A DNA stretch of 64,000 nt from assembly GCF_009208105.1 (NCBI RefSeq), contig NZ_WFKL01000001.1, positions 1,302,001 through 1,366,000 on the forward strand. The letters run 5' to 3'. Made by a program: the position numbers and the translations under genes. A model generated the notes under the pieces. That model saw only the letters and a program-made list of their open reading frames with translations. It searched no databases and was not told where the DNA came from. Each line of letters opens with the position of its first letter. Position 1 is the first letter of the stretch. Below are positions 27,157-36,714 of this stretch, piece by piece. The DNA is from Rouxiella sp. S1S-2 (GTDB lineage Bacteria; Pseudomonadota; Gammaproteobacteria; Enterobacterales; Enterobacteriaceae).

Positions 27157-27405
27157 TGTAAGTCTCCCGGTTGGTAGGTCGAAAAAAGTTGACGAGATGG
27201 TGGACAGAATATCACTTTCTCCCGCACTGTGCGCGTCAGGCAAAGATGACAATCCGCTAAACGTGGCCTTTCTGTGCGGGATAAGCGCTGGTTTTTAACC
27301 GCAGGACTCACTATAATCTCGCGCAACAATTTTTCCCTGAATAATTTTGTTAAAAGCCGTTAATCTTATTACAGGCTGGGATATCCCTTTTTTGAGAGTT
27401 AAAAA

Positions 27406-27864
27406 ATGAGCGAAAAGTACGTTGTAACTTGGGACATGCTGCAAATTCACGCCCGCACACTGGCAAAACGCCTGCTGCCGGTAGAACAATGGACCGGCAT
27501 TATTGCCGTCAGCCGCGGTGGCCTGGTCCCAGCAGCGTTGCTGGCTCGCGAGTTAAATATCCGTCACGTTGATACCGTTTGCATCTCCAGCTATGACCAC
27601 GACAATCAGCGTGAAATGAAAATTGTTAAACGCGCTGAAGGTGACGGCGAAGGCTTTATCGTCATTGATGATCTGGTAGACACTGGCGGAACCGCACAGG
27701 CAATCCGCGAAATGTACCCAAAAGCGCACTTCGTCACCGTGTTCGCCAAACCGGCCGGTCGTCCGCTGGTTGATGATTATGTAATTGATATTCCACAGGA
27801 TACCTGGATTGAACAGCCATGGGATATGGGCGTAGTCTTCGTCCCACCTATCGCGGGCAAATAA
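27406..27864 (+). CDS. gpt: Xanthine-guanine phosphoribosyltransferase
   Basis: A 152-residue purine salvage enzyme that converts guanine, xanthine and hypoxanthine to nucleotides. The PRPP-binding loop is [13 protein letters not shown], and VSRGGLVPA is the pyrophosphate loop. It is peripherally membrane-associated in E. coli. Its 3' flank holds an ERIC-like element and a terminator. Confidence 0.96.
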   Translation: MSEKYVVTWDMLQIHARTLAKRLLPVEQWTGIIAVSRGGLVPAALLARELNIRHVDTVCISSYDHDNQREMKIVKRAEGDGEGFIVIDDLVDTGGTAQAIREMYPKAHFVTVFAKPAGRPLVDDYVIDIPQDTWIEQPWDMGVVFVPPIAGK

Positions 27865-27876
27865 ATCCTCGTTACC

Positions 27877-27966
27877 CTTTGAGCCGCAGATGCGTTGGCC
27901 GCCCTGATAACTGACCTGAGTCAGCGCCTGGGAATATGCTTGGTTGCCGCCTTCCGGCAACTCAAA
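27877..27966. repeat. Second ERIC-like element
   Basis: About 90 bp bounded by CTTTGAG and CTCAAAG. It shares GCGTTGGCYGCC, a CAGTCA-like core and GTTGCCGCCTTCC with the element at 25573-25673, in the same orientation. It is shorter and more diverged, between gpt and its terminator, so it is probably transcribed with gpt. Confidence 0.65.
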
Positions 27967-28001
27967 GACTTTAGAGGATCGTTTCTCAACAGTTGTTATT
28001 T

Positions 28002-28026
28002 AAACGCTCGCTTATGCGGGCGTTTT
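28002..28026 (+). terminator. Rho-independent terminator of gpt
   Basis: AAACGCTCGC and GCGGGCGTTT form a stem with one mismatch and a TTAT loop, followed by TTTTT. Confidence 0.8.
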
Positions 28027-28128
28027 TGATTTATGTTCTGATCCGACCTCCGCAGACTTTGTTATAATCCTCCACTGGAGAGGGTGCGCCCGCGCCTTCT
28101 TACCTGCCAAAAGAGGATGTTAACTGTT

Positions 28129-29376
28129 ATGGCACCCACTAATCTTTCTGTAAAACTGTTTAAACCTCGATTTAAATATCCTGAGACCTCGACGCTCGTT
28201 CCACGAGCCGATCGTCACTCTTCTCCGCCGATTCATTCCGCGCTTGAAGGCGATTCAGCACCTTGTTGGTACCGCACTCTCAATCGTCTGATGTGGCTGT
28301 GGCGCGGTATTGATCCTTTGGAGGTTGAAGAAGTGTTGTCGCGCATTGCCGTTTCAACCGCCGAACGCACCGATGACCAACTGTTGGATACCGTCGTCGG
28401 TTATCGCAACGGTAACTGGATCTATGAGTGGTCGAATCAGGCGATGAGTTGGCAGCAGAAAGCGCAGGATGAGCAGGACCCGGAGAAGGCCAGCGAATAT
28501 TGGCTGCGGGCGGCTAATTTTTACAGCGTTGCCGGCTATCCACACATAAAAGGCGATGCCTTGGCAGAACAGGCCGAGGTTCTGGCTAATAAAGCCTTCG
28601 AAAAATCTACCGAAGGTTCATCCTATAAGTTAAAAGAGTTTTCACTGCCGGTGGAAGGCAGCAAGCCGATTATCGGATTTGTGCACCTGCCAAACAGTGG
28701 CACCGCACCTTTCCCGGCGGTGTTGGTTTGTGGTGGCCTGGATTCTTTGCAAAGCGACTATCATCGCCTGTTTCGCAGCTATCTGGCTCCGCTGGGCATA
28801 GCCATGATAACTATCGACATGCCGTCGGTCGGGTTTTCATCGCACACCAAGCTAACGCAGGATACCAGCGTACGGCATCAGCAGGTGCTACAGCAGCTTG
28901 ATAAAATTCCCTGGGTAAACGGGACGCGCGTCGCCGTTTTAGGCACCCGTTTTGGCGGTAACGTTGCCGTGCGCCTGGGCTATCTTGAGCCACGTAGAAT
29001 CAAGGCAGTTGCCTGCCTGGGTCCGATTGTTCATCAAATGTTGACCGATGCAAACTGCCAGAAACGCGTACCTGATATGTATATGGACGTGCTGGCGAGC
29101 CGGATTGGCATGCCTTACGCCAGCGACGCGGCATTAAAGGTTGAGCTTAATCGGTATTCTCTTAAAACGCAGGGCCTGCTGGGCAGAAGAACGCCGGTGC
29201 CGATGCTGTCATGCTATTGGGAGAACGATCCCTTTAGTCCAAAGGAAGAATCCAGACTTATTGCGGCCTCCAGCGCGGATGGAAAAACTATCGTCATCCC
29301 CTCGCAGCCGCTGTATGGCAGTTTTGACAAGGCGCTCAACGATATTTGCCAGTGGTTAAAATTAAAATTGTCATAA
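28129..29376 (+). CDS. frsA: Alpha/beta hydrolase FrsA
   Basis: A 415-residue FrsA (YafA) orthologue. In enterobacteria FrsA binds dephospho-EIIA(Glc) and was linked to the respiration/fermentation switch. The alpha/beta hydrolase core spans about residues 170-400, with the [17 protein letters not shown] elbow where a nucleophile Ser is replaced by Arg/Phe/Gly-type sequence, as in E. coli FrsA. I start at [11 protein letters not shown], matching E. coli length; an ATG four codons earlier is possible. crl follows after 63 bases. Confidence 0.92.
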   Translation: MAPTNLSVKLFKPRFKYPETSTLVPRADRHSSPPIHSALEGDSAPCWYRTLNRLMWLWRGIDPLEVEEVLSRIAVSTAERTDDQLLDTVVGYRNGNWIYEWSNQAMSWQQKAQDEQDPEKASEYWLRAANFYSVAGYPHIKGDALAEQAEVLANKAFEKSTEGSSYKLKEFSLPVEGSKPIIGFVHLPNSGTAPFPAVLVCGGLDSLQSDYHRLFRSYLAPLGIAMITIDMPSVGFSSHTKLTQDTSVRHQQVLQQLDKIPWVNGTRVAVLGTRFGGNVAVRLGYLEPRRIKAVACLGPIVHQMLTDANCQKRVPDMYMDVLASRIGMPYASDAALKVELNRYSLKTQGLLGRRTPVPMLSCYWENDPFSPKEESRLIAASSADGKTIVIPSQPLYGSFDKALNDICQWLKLKLS

Positions 29377-29439
29377 CGAAATTGTTTGCTAATTTTAAAC
29401 GGTTTGCTACAAATGGAGGCCTACATAAGGAGATTGTAC

Positions 29440-29841
29440 ATGACGTTACCTAGTGGTCATCCTAAAAGCAGACTGATGAAACGTTTCGGCACGTTAGGGC
29501 CTTATATCCGCGAAGCGAAATGCGAAAAAGAGCGTTTCTTCTTCGATTGTCTGGCAGTTTGCGTAAACGTGAAGCCAGCACCAGAAAAACGTGAGTTTTG
29601 GGGCTGGTGGATTGAGCTGCAGGCAGAAAGTGACAGATTTACTTATATCTACGAGTACGGCCTGTTTGACAAAGATGGCAATTGGAAAGCTCAACAGATT
29701 AAAAATGCTGAAGTGGTCGATAAACTTGAAACTACGCTACAGACCTTTTTCAAAAATCTGAACGCCATGATTGTGGAAATGGAACTTAAGCTCGAACCCG
29801 CACACGATTTTGCTAAAGACCCCATCAAGCTTTCAGCGTAA
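29440..29841 (+). CDS. crl: Sigma-S (RpoS) specificity factor Crl
   Basis: A 133-residue Crl that promotes assembly of sigma-S with RNA polymerase. The start [16 protein letters not shown] follows AAGGAGATTGTAC and matches E. coli Crl in length. Conserved [16 protein letters not shown] and [11 protein letters not shown] form the sigma-S-binding face. The frame remains open 18 codons upstream but lacks a ribosome binding site. Confidence 0.96.
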   Translation: MTLPSGHPKSRLMKRFGTLGPYIREAKCEKERFFFDCLAVCVNVKPAPEKREFWGWWIELQAESDRFTYIYEYGLFDKDGNWKAQQIKNAEVVDKLETTLQTFFKNLNAMIVEMELKLEPAHDFAKDPIKLSA

Positions 29842-29881
29842 AGACTGATTTCGCTCCACCCCAATTGTATGTCATTATTTA

Positions 29882-29905
29882 GCGTTATGTCAGTTGGCAT
29901 AACGC
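29882..29905. other. Hairpin between crl and proB
   Basis: GCGTTATG (29882-29889) and CATAACGC (29898-29905) pair perfectly around eight bases. No clear U tract follows, so it may be a weak crl terminator or a leader structure of proBA. No phoE gene is present here. Confidence 0.4.
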
Positions 29906-29983
29906 GTTCCAGCTGTTAGATATACAGCACAGGCGATGACGTCGACCTTTCGATTTTAATTCAATACAAACGGCAGAAAGATT

Positions 29984-31087
29984 ATGAGTGGCAGCCAAAC
30001 GTTGGTTGTAAAACTGGGCACCAGCGTGCTCACCGGTGGCTCACGCCGCCTTAACCGTGCCCACATTGTTGAACTGGTGCGCCAGTGCGCTCAGCAACAT
30101 GCGGCAGGGCATCGTATCGTTATCGTCACTTCTGGCGCCATTGCGGCCGGACGCGAACATCTTGGCTACCCCGAACTCCCCGCCACCATCGCCTCCAAGC
30201 AGCTATTGGCGGCGGTAGGGCAGAGCCGTTTGATTCAACTGTGGGAACAGCTGTTCTCTATTTATGGCATCCACATTGGGCAGATGCTGCTGACCCGTGC
30301 TGATCTCGAAGACCGCGAACGCTTTCTCAACGCCCGCGACACCATGAATGCGTTGCTCGATAACCACATCGTGCCGGTGATTAACGAGAATGACGCGGTC
30401 GCTACTGCCGAAATTAAAGTTGGCGATAACGACAATCTTTCCGCATTGGCCGCCATTTTGGCCGGTGCCGATAAACTGCTGCTGTTGACCGACCAGCCGG
30501 GCCTGTTTACCGCCGATCCGCGTACCAACCCCGACGCGGAGTTAATTCGCGAAGTGACCGGTATCGACGATGCACTGCGCGGCATTGCCGGCGATAGCGT
30601 CTCCGGGCTTGGCACCGGCGGTATGGCGACTAAGTTGCAGGCCGCCGACATTGCATGCCGCGCCGGTATCGACACGATTATTGCCGCGGGCAGCCTGCCT
30701 GGCGTAGTTGGCGATGTGATAGCCGGTAACTCGGTCGGCACACGTTTTCATGCCATGGAAACCCCGTTAGAGAACCGCAAACGTTGGATCTTTGGTGCGC
30801 CGCCTGCCGGTGAAATTACCATTGATGACGGCGCTGTTTCCGCGATGCTCGAGCGCGGTAGCTCGCTGCTGCCCAAAGGCATTCGCGACGTGAAAGGTGA
30901 TTTCTCGCGCGGCGAAGTGATCCGCATTCGCAATCTTACCGGTCGCGATTTGGCACACGGCGTCAGCCGCTATAACAGTGATGCAATGCGCATGATTGCC
31001 GGGCACCACTCCCAGCAAATCAACGATATTCTCGGATATGAATACGGTCCTGTTGCCGTTCACCGCGACGATATGATCGTTAGTTAA
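29984..31087 (+). CDS. proB: Glutamate 5-kinase
   Basis: A 367-residue enzyme with an N-terminal amino acid kinase domain ([12 protein letters not shown], the feedback-sensitive [17 protein letters not shown] region, [15 protein letters not shown]) and a C-terminal PUA domain (about 275-360). It catalyses the first step of proline synthesis and is inhibited by proline. It lies 9 bases ahead of proA in the standard operon. Confidence 0.97.
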   Translation: MSGSQTLVVKLGTSVLTGGSRRLNRAHIVELVRQCAQQHAAGHRIVIVTSGAIAAGREHLGYPELPATIASKQLLAAVGQSRLIQLWEQLFSIYGIHIGQMLLTRADLEDRERFLNARDTMNALLDNHIVPVINENDAVATAEIKVGDNDNLSALAAILAGADKLLLLTDQPGLFTADPRTNPDAELIREVTGIDDALRGIAGDSVSGLGTGGMATKLQAADIACRAGIDTIIAAGSLPGVVGDVIAGNSVGTRFHAMETPLENRKRWIFGAPPAGEITIDDGAVSAMLERGSSLLPKGIRDVKGDFSRGEVIRIRNLTGRDLAHGVSRYNSDAMRMIAGHHSQQINDILGYEYGPVAVHRDDMIVS

Positions 31088-31096
31088 GGAGTATTT

Positions 31097-32350
31097 ATGT
31101 TGGAGCAAATGGGCAAAGCCGCCAGACAGGCGTCTTACCAGCTTTCTACATTGAGCACCGCGCAAAAAAATGCCGCGCTGATGCTGATTGCCGACATGCT
31201 TGAGGCCAACAGCCAGAGCATTATTCAGGCTAACGAACTCGACATGGCCGCCGCGCGCGAAAACGGCATGAAAGAGTCACTGCTCGACCGCCTGCTGTTG
31301 ACCCCGGCACGCCTGACCGCCATTGCCAACGACGTGCGCGACGTGTGCCGCCTCAGTGACCCGGTGGGTCAAGTGATCGACGGCGCGCAGATGGACAGCG
31401 GATTAAAGCTGCAGCGTCGACGCGTGCCGCTTGGCGTCGTCGGCGTGATTTATGAAGCGCGTCCCAACGTCACCATTGACGTTGCCAGCCTGTGTTTGAA
31501 AACCGGCAACGCCGTCATTCTGCGCGGCGGTAAAGAGACGCATCATACTAATTTGGCAACGGTAAACGTTATTCAGAAAGCGCTTGAACAGTGTGGACTG
31601 CCCGGCGCCGCCGTTCAGGCTATTCAAAGCCCGGACCGCGCGCTGGTGGCCGAGATGCTGCGCCTTGATAAATACATCGACATGCTTATCCCGCGCGGTG
31701 GTGCTGCGTTGCATAAACTGTGCCGCGAGCAGTCGACTATTCCGGTCATCACCGGCGGCATTGGCGTGTGTCACACCTTTGTTGATGAAAGCGTTGATTT
31801 CGACAAAGCGCTGACGGTAATTGAAAGCGCCAAAGTACAGCGCCCGAGCGCCTGTAACAGCCTCGAGACGCTACTGGTGCATGAAGCGATTGCCAGCCGC
31901 TTCCTGCCTGCGCTTAGCGAGAAGATGCAGGCTGCAGGCGTCACTTTGCACGCCAGCGTTTCCGCGTTGCCTTGGCTTAAAAACGGACCTGCCACTGTCG
32001 TTGAAGTGAAAGACGAAGACTATCAGGACGAGTGGCTGTCATTGGATCTCAACGTTACCGTGGTGGAAGACCTCGAGGCCGCCGTGGCGCACATCCGTCA
32101 CTACGGCACCGAGCATTCCGACGCCATTTTGACGCGTTCAATCAGCAGCGCGGAGCGCTTTGTTAACGAGGTTGACTCCTCGGCAGTGTACGTTAACGCC
32201 AGCACGCGCTTCACCGACGGCGGCCAATTTGGCCTGGGCGCTGAAGTGGCGGTAAGCACCCAAAAACTCCACGCCCGAGGGCCGATGGGCCTCGAAGCAC
32301 TGACCACTTATAAGTGGATCGGTTACGGGGATGATTTAGTGAGACCTTAG
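31097..32350 (+). CDS. proA: Gamma-glutamyl phosphate reductase
   Basis: A 417-residue aldehyde dehydrogenase-fold enzyme that reduces gamma-glutamyl phosphate to the semialdehyde. The catalytic Cys is in [35 protein letters not shown] and [19 protein letters not shown] are family motifs. It ends at a terminator at 32401-32435. The thrW tRNA found after proA in E. coli is not here. Confidence 0.97.
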   Translation: MLEQMGKAARQASYQLSTLSTAQKNAALMLIADMLEANSQSIIQANELDMAAARENGMKESLLDRLLLTPARLTAIANDVRDVCRLSDPVGQVIDGAQMDSGLKLQRRRVPLGVVGVIYEARPNVTIDVASLCLKTGNAVILRGGKETHHTNLATVNVIQKALEQCGLPGAAVQAIQSPDRALVAEMLRLDKYIDMLIPRGGAALHKLCREQSTIPVITGGIGVCHTFVDESVDFDKALTVIESAKVQRPSACNSLETLLVHEAIASRFLPALSEKMQAAGVTLHASVSALPWLKNGPATVVEVKDEDYQDEWLSLDLNVTVVEDLEAAVAHIRHYGTEHSDAILTRSISSAERFVNEVDSSAVYVNASTRFTDGGQFGLGAEVAVSTQKLHARGPMGLEALTTYKWIGYGDDLVRP

Positions 32351-32400
32351 CCCTTAACGGCTAAGTTCGCGGGCTATTTCTTTCTACAGCCTGAGGCTAA

Positions 32401-32435
32401 AAAAACCGGTGAAGCATAATGCGACACCGGTTTTT
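32401..32435 (+). terminator. Terminator of proBA
   Basis: AAACCGGTG pairs with CACCGGTTT around a 13-base loop and runs into TTTTTC. A second short stem, CTTAGCC/GGCTAAG, lies just after the proA stop near 32346-32364. Confidence 0.75.
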
Positions 32436-32501
32436 CTCTTTTCAGATACTTAAATAATTAAGACGAAAATGGATCGCGTCTGCCTACGTATTGAGCGCGC
32501 C

Positions 32502-33710
32502 TTACTCTACGGCAATCGGCTTTTCATCCACTTTTACCGACTCATTGCCCTGAATATCTTTTACTCGCTGTTCCACTTTCGAAACAGCAGCGGCATCTTT
32601 AAGCAACGAATAGGTCAGCGTGAATTCTGTGCTTTGTCCCGCCTGCAATTGCTTAACGCGCCCCTGCTCTTTCTCGATAGTGACCGGATAAGCATAGTTG
32701 GTGCCAGGCTCAATGCCGGTAACGTAACCTTGTTTCAAGGTGTCGGTGTTTTTCCACATAGTGAGCAGCGGCAACTGATGGGTATCAAATTCAATCGATG
32801 CACCCTTATCACCCTTACTGTTAATCACCGCGGCTAATGTTTTACCGCTGCTGTCTGCTTTGGGCTTCAGGTTAAACACCATCTCATCGAAGTCTTTGGT
32901 CGGCGCGCCGTAGGTTGCCCAGTGGTCTAATCCTTTTTTGGCATATTCATTGAACGGTGATACCGACTCCAGCGGAGCGATAAACCGCGCATTTTCTTCA
33001 AGGATAGGCGTGCCGAAGTTACTGTGATAGATAATCTGATAGTCGTGCGGATAGTCTGCTTTATTGGTCAATACGTCATGAACCGTAAACGAGTCACTGC
33101 CCGGCACATAGCGGAGTTCGGTCCAGGTCTCGAGGTTAGCTTTCTTAAATGTGTGCTCTTTCAGCAGGCCGCGAATGCGGATTTCGTGCGGCGCTTTATC
33201 ATCAACAATCACTTCAACTTTTGAAGCCGGCGTATTTCCTGCCTTGCCGTGCAGAGTATAAATTACACCGTCTTTGGTGACCGGATGGCCGGTCCATTCG
33301 AATCCGCAGCGCACCATCATCTCATTGAAACCTTCCAGCCAGCCAAGGCCGTTACGGCTTTCAAGATTTATATAAGCAGGATTCACCACTTCATTGACCG
33401 GCGAATCCCAACCAAGGCGCACGCCGTGTCCGGTTACGCGCAGCAGGTCCATACCCCGCGTCGGGCTTAGCATGATAGTCAGGCCATTTTTACTGGTCAA
33501 CGTGATAACCTTCGATCCCTCCTGTTTACCGCCGTGAAGCACCTTTTGCTCAATGCTGAAAGGTTCATTACCTAACTTCAGCTGTGAGCTGTTTATCTGC
33601 CAATTTCCCTTTTCCGTACTGGTGTCAGCATCGGTCAGCATCCAACTTTTTGCCGCCACCTGTGAGCTGATTAATGCCAGAATTACCCCTGCCAGAATAC
33701 GCTTTTTCAT
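32502..33710 (-). CDS. Secreted DUF4432 aldose-1-epimerase-like protein
   Basis: A 402-residue protein with a clear Sec signal peptide (MKKRILAGVILALISSQVAA, cut before KSW), so it is periplasmic. The rest matches the DUF4432 group of galactose mutarotase-like beta-sandwich proteins, with PTRGMDLLRVTGHGVRLGWDSP near residue 90, HSNFGTP and GIEPGTNYAYP as likely sugar-binding loops. The substrate is unknown. It stands alone between proA and the VOC gene. Confidence 0.75.
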   Translation of the reverse strand: MKKRILAGVILALISSQVAAKSWMLTDADTSTEKGNWQINSSQLKLGNEPFSIEQKVLHGGKQEGSKVITLTSKNGLTIMLSPTRGMDLLRVTGHGVRLGWDSPVNEVVNPAYINLESRNGLGWLEGFNEMMVRCGFEWTGHPVTKDGVIYTLHGKAGNTPASKVEVIVDDKAPHEIRIRGLLKEHTFKKANLETWTELRYVPGSDSFTVHDVLTNKADYPHDYQIIYHSNFGTPILEENARFIAPLESVSPFNEYAKKGLDHWATYGAPTKDFDEMVFNLKPKADSSGKTLAAVINSKGDKGASIEFDTHQLPLLTMWKNTDTLKQGYVTGIEPGTNYAYPVTIEKEQGRVKQLQAGQSTEFTLTYSLLKDAAAVSKVEQRVKDIQGNESVKVDEKPIAVE

Positions 33711-33982
33711 TATTCTCTTCCTTTAGCTGAATTGATTTAGCTTAAACCAAGGGCAGACTACAAAGTTAAGGGCGGTAAATATGTGAGGGGTATCACCTGC
33801 GAGATATTTAGGTGAATAAGCTGATTGAAATGAGGGGTATATCACGATTTATGATGATTTAAGCAGCATATTTCATAATAAGATGTGAGTGACGATTTTA
33901 GGGATCAAAGAATTTGATATCGATTCAGCTTGCTGATCCCTAATGTGAGTTGTTTAAAGATTATGTCAACGCTCGGCGGATT
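33711..33982. other. Gene-free stretch
   Basis: About 270 bases rich in AT between the DUF4432 gene start and the VOC gene stop. It must hold the DUF4432 gene promoter. I see no further gene, repeat or convincing terminator. Confidence 0.4.
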
Positions 33983-34531
33983 TTATTGAGAGTCTGCCTG
34001 CGGGATCCACGTTTCGGTTTCGCTGTTTTCTGGGTAATAGTAGCCGTTGGGGATTGACTGCAGCTCGACCAGACTGCCCCAAGGGGTGGTAAAGTAAACG
34101 CTGGCGTTGCCTTCGGTATCTTCATGGCGGGAGTTTTCATGGACTTCGGAAAGAAGCGTGCCGCCCGCAGACGTCACGCTTTTAATCGTATATTCAATGT
34201 CATCCACATAAAAGCAGATGTGATTCCAGCCAATATCTTCAAGACCTACCGGAGATGCCTGCTTGTTGCTGACTATCTCGAACAGCTCCAGATTCGCACC
34301 ATTACCAATGCGTAGCAGACGTTGCTTGATAACCCTCGTACCCGTTGAGAGGCCCAACTGTTTCTCCGTTGTTGCCCCTTTTCGCGGCTCATCGTCGGTT
34401 GTCAGACCGTTATAAACAAACTTTGCATCCAATGCCTGTTTAAAAAATGCAGTCGCCTGCTCCAAATCTGGCACTGTCAGACCGATATGATTGATGCCTC
34501 GAGTGAGTCTTTTATGCGCATTATCCATCAT
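33983..34531 (-). CDS. VOC (glyoxalase/dioxygenase) family protein
   Basis: A 182-residue vicinal-oxygen-chelate protein. The first beta-alpha-beta module begins INHIGLTVPDLEQATAFFKQAL (His ligand), and the second holds WNHICFYVDDIE and a closing SLVELQSIP Glu ligand, so the metal site His/His/Glu looks complete. I start at MMDNAHKRL (34531) behind AAGGA, not at the longer ATG at 34585. It is the last gene of a leftward unit with the EIIC and the dehydrogenase-like gene. Glyoxalase, ring-cleaving dioxygenase and isomerase roles are all possible. Confidence 0.8.
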   Translation of the reverse strand: MMDNAHKRLTRGINHIGLTVPDLEQATAFFKQALDAKFVYNGLTTDDEPRKGATTEKQLGLSTGTRVIKQRLLRIGNGANLELFEIVSNKQASPVGLEDIGWNHICFYVDDIEYTIKSVTSAGGTLLSEVHENSRHEDTEGNASVYFTTPWGSLVELQSIPNGYYYPENSETETWIPQADSQ

Positions 34532-34597
34532 TGATTTTTCCTTACCGTATTGAAATATAAGCTTATCCTTAAGCATAGTCGGCAATGTGGATATGAT

Positions 34598-35662
34598 CTA
34601 ATTTCCCACTCTAAAAGCGGAACTCCCTTCCGCCACTTCTGCCTCCTCCTTAACTTCAACCATTGCCGGTTTTAATACCGAATACATCACGCCCGTCACT
34701 GCCGTTCCAGCAATAATTGACAGTAGATACATCCCCACGTTGCCCACGGCGTGGGGGATGGCAAGAACAAAAAGCCCTCCGTGCGGCGCCATTAGCGTGC
34801 AGCCAAAAAACATGGAAAGGCCTCCCGCCAAAGCACCACCCGCCATCGTTGAGGGGATAACCCGCATCGGATCCCTTGCCGCAAAGGGGATCGCGCCCTC
34901 GGAAATAAAGCACAGACCGAGCACAAATGAGGCTTTTCCTGCTTCACGCTCGGATTGGGTAAATTTGGATTTGGCCAACCAGGTCGCCACACCCATTCCC
35001 AGTGCCGGTACCATTCCTGCGGCCATAATTGCGGCCATCGGGCCATAGGTTTGCGAGGCGAGAAGCCCCACGCCGAAGGTGTAGGCTGCCTTGTTAACGG
35101 GTCCGCCTAGGTCGAAACACTGCATCGCGCCGAGCAACACCCCGAGCAGTACGGCATTGGCGGTGGTCATGCCCGCCAGGAAGGTGGTTAATGCGCTCAT
35201 GGCTGCTGCCACTGGACCCCCGACGACATAAATCATCACCAAACCGGTGAACAGCGTTGCCAGTAAGGGCACCACTAATACCGGTTTTAAGGCTTCCATA
35301 TCGGCGGGAAGTTTGACTTTTTCAACCAGAAACTTAGCGGTATAACCGGCGAGAAAACCGGCCACAATGCCGCCTAAAAAACCTGCTCCACCCAGGCTTG
35401 CCAGCATGCCGCCGACTAATCCCGGTGCGAGCCCCGGTCTGTCGGCGATAGAAAAGGCGATGTATCCCGCCAGCACCGGCACCATCAGGGCAAAGGCAGC
35501 TTTACCACCGATGTCCATGAGGGCGGCAGCCAGCGTACCTTGCTCTTTAAACGCCTGAATGCCAAAGACAAAGGAGAGGGCGATGCACAATCCTCCGGCG
35601 ACAACCAGAGGTAACATATGTGAAACGCCGGTCATGAGATGCTTATAAATGCCTTTATTCAT
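34598..35662 (-). CDS. PTS fructose-family EIIC without EIIA or EIIB
   Basis: A 354-residue membrane permease with about ten spans, matching the EIIC domain of the fructose-mannitol PTS family ([47 protein letters not shown]). Neither the phosphocysteine EIIB nor the phosphohistidine EIIA domain is fused or encoded nearby, so it must borrow them from another system or transport without phosphorylation. It sits between a shikimate-dehydrogenase-like gene and a VOC gene, which suggests a non-standard substrate. Confidence 0.85.
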   Translation of the reverse strand: MNKGIYKHLMTGVSHMLPLVVAGGLCIALSFVFGIQAFKEQGTLAAALMDIGGKAAFALMVPVLAGYIAFSIADRPGLAPGLVGGMLASLGGAGFLGGIVAGFLAGYTAKFLVEKVKLPADMEALKPVLVVPLLATLFTGLVMIYVVGGPVAAAMSALTTFLAGMTTANAVLLGVLLGAMQCFDLGGPVNKAAYTFGVGLLASQTYGPMAAIMAAGMVPALGMGVATWLAKSKFTQSEREAGKASFVLGLCFISEGAIPFAARDPMRVIPSTMAGGALAGGLSMFFGCTLMAPHGGLFVLAIPHAVGNVGMYLLSIIAGTAVTGVMYSVLKPAMVEVKEEAEVAEGSSAFRVGN

Positions 35663-35746
35663 AGGGTACGCCTTCTATTTTTATGTCATCGGATACAAGT
35701 ATCGACAGGTTTTTTTTATATAAAAGACTGAGGCTTAATGACGACG

Positions 35747-36571
35747 CTATGCACCCTGACGTGCATGTTTAGCCGCCTGTTGGAACAGTTCGTCGTTAGG
35801 GCGAACACCGGTGTAAAGAACAAACTGCTCTACCGCCTGAATCGCGAACACTTCAGAACCGGTAATCACCGCTTTATTCTGACTTTTTGCGTATTTAAGC
35901 AGGGGCGTTTCAGCAGGCAGGGCGACCACTTCAAAAATAACCTGTGCGGAATTGATTTGCTGCTCGCTGAACGAAAGCTTGTCGGCGTCTTCACCGCCCG
36001 CCATGCCAATGGGGGTGGCGTTAATCAGCAAGTCAGGTTTGAGATCGGTCATATCTTTACGCCATTCAAAGCCGTAGAGTTTGGCCAGATCAGTGCCGGT
36101 TTTTTCATTTTTGGCGACGATAAAACCCTGTTTAAATCCGGCATCTTTCAGCGCACAGGCCACGGCTTTAGCCATGCCACCGCTGCCGCGCAGGGCAAAA
36201 GTGAAGTCATTGGGAACTTTATATTGCTTGAGCAGAGTGGCAATTGCGATGTAGTCGGTGTTATAGGCTTTAAGGTAACCGTTTGAATTAACGATAGTAT
36301 TTACAGAGTTAATGGCTTTAGCCGAAGCGTCCAGTTCATCGAGCATAGGAATACACTCTTCTTTGAACGGCATTGAAATCGCACAGCCGCGAATGCCTAA
36401 TGCGCGTACGCCACCTATGGCCCCTTTGAGGTCTTGCGTGGTAAATGCCTTGTACAAGTAGTCGAGATCCAACGCATCGTAGAGATAGTTATGAAAACGC
36501 GTACCGAAATTGCTCGGACGGGCGGCGAGCGACATGCAGATGGTGGTGTCTTTGTTCAAATGTTTGGTCAT
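35747..36571 (-). CDS. Shikimate dehydrogenase-like protein (AroE superfamily, SdhL type)
   Basis: A 274-residue protein. The N-terminal substrate domain has the AroE pattern (GTRFHNYLYDALDLDYLY, SMPFKEE with the catalytic Lys) and the Asp in NTDYIA; the Rossmann part begins at LRGSGGMAKAV. It most resembles the Haemophilus HI0607 (SdhL) branch, which has little activity on shikimate, so a quinate/shikimate-like or other polyol substrate is likely. It is the first gene of the leftward EIIC/VOC unit and divergent from an SgrR-family regulator. Confidence 0.8.
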   Translation of the reverse strand: MTKHLNKDTTICMSLAARPSNFGTRFHNYLYDALDLDYLYKAFTTQDLKGAIGGVRALGIRGCAISMPFKEECIPMLDELDASAKAINSVNTIVNSNGYLKAYNTDYIAIATLLKQYKVPNDFTFALRGSGGMAKAVACALKDAGFKQGFIVAKNEKTGTDLAKLYGFEWRKDMTDLKPDLLINATPIGMAGGEDADKLSFSEQQINSAQVIFEVVALPAETPLLKYAKSQNKAVITGSEVFAIQAVEQFVLYTGVRPNDELFQQAAKHARQGA

Positions 36572-36714
36572 AACTGAGTCCTGTATTTCACTTTTTTTGA
36601 TACGCAGGTGAGGCGAGACAAATGCGGATCGTCGGCTATTGCGATTTTAGAAATAATCGCTTAAAAAGGTGATATTAAAAATTGCTGACTTTTACTGTCT
36701 GGAGTTCCTCTTTT

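Noticed and set aside
32351-32501. Possible tRNA after proA
   Set aside because: E. coli carries thrW here, but I find no cloverleaf, TTCGA arm or CCA end; only terminator hairpins are present.
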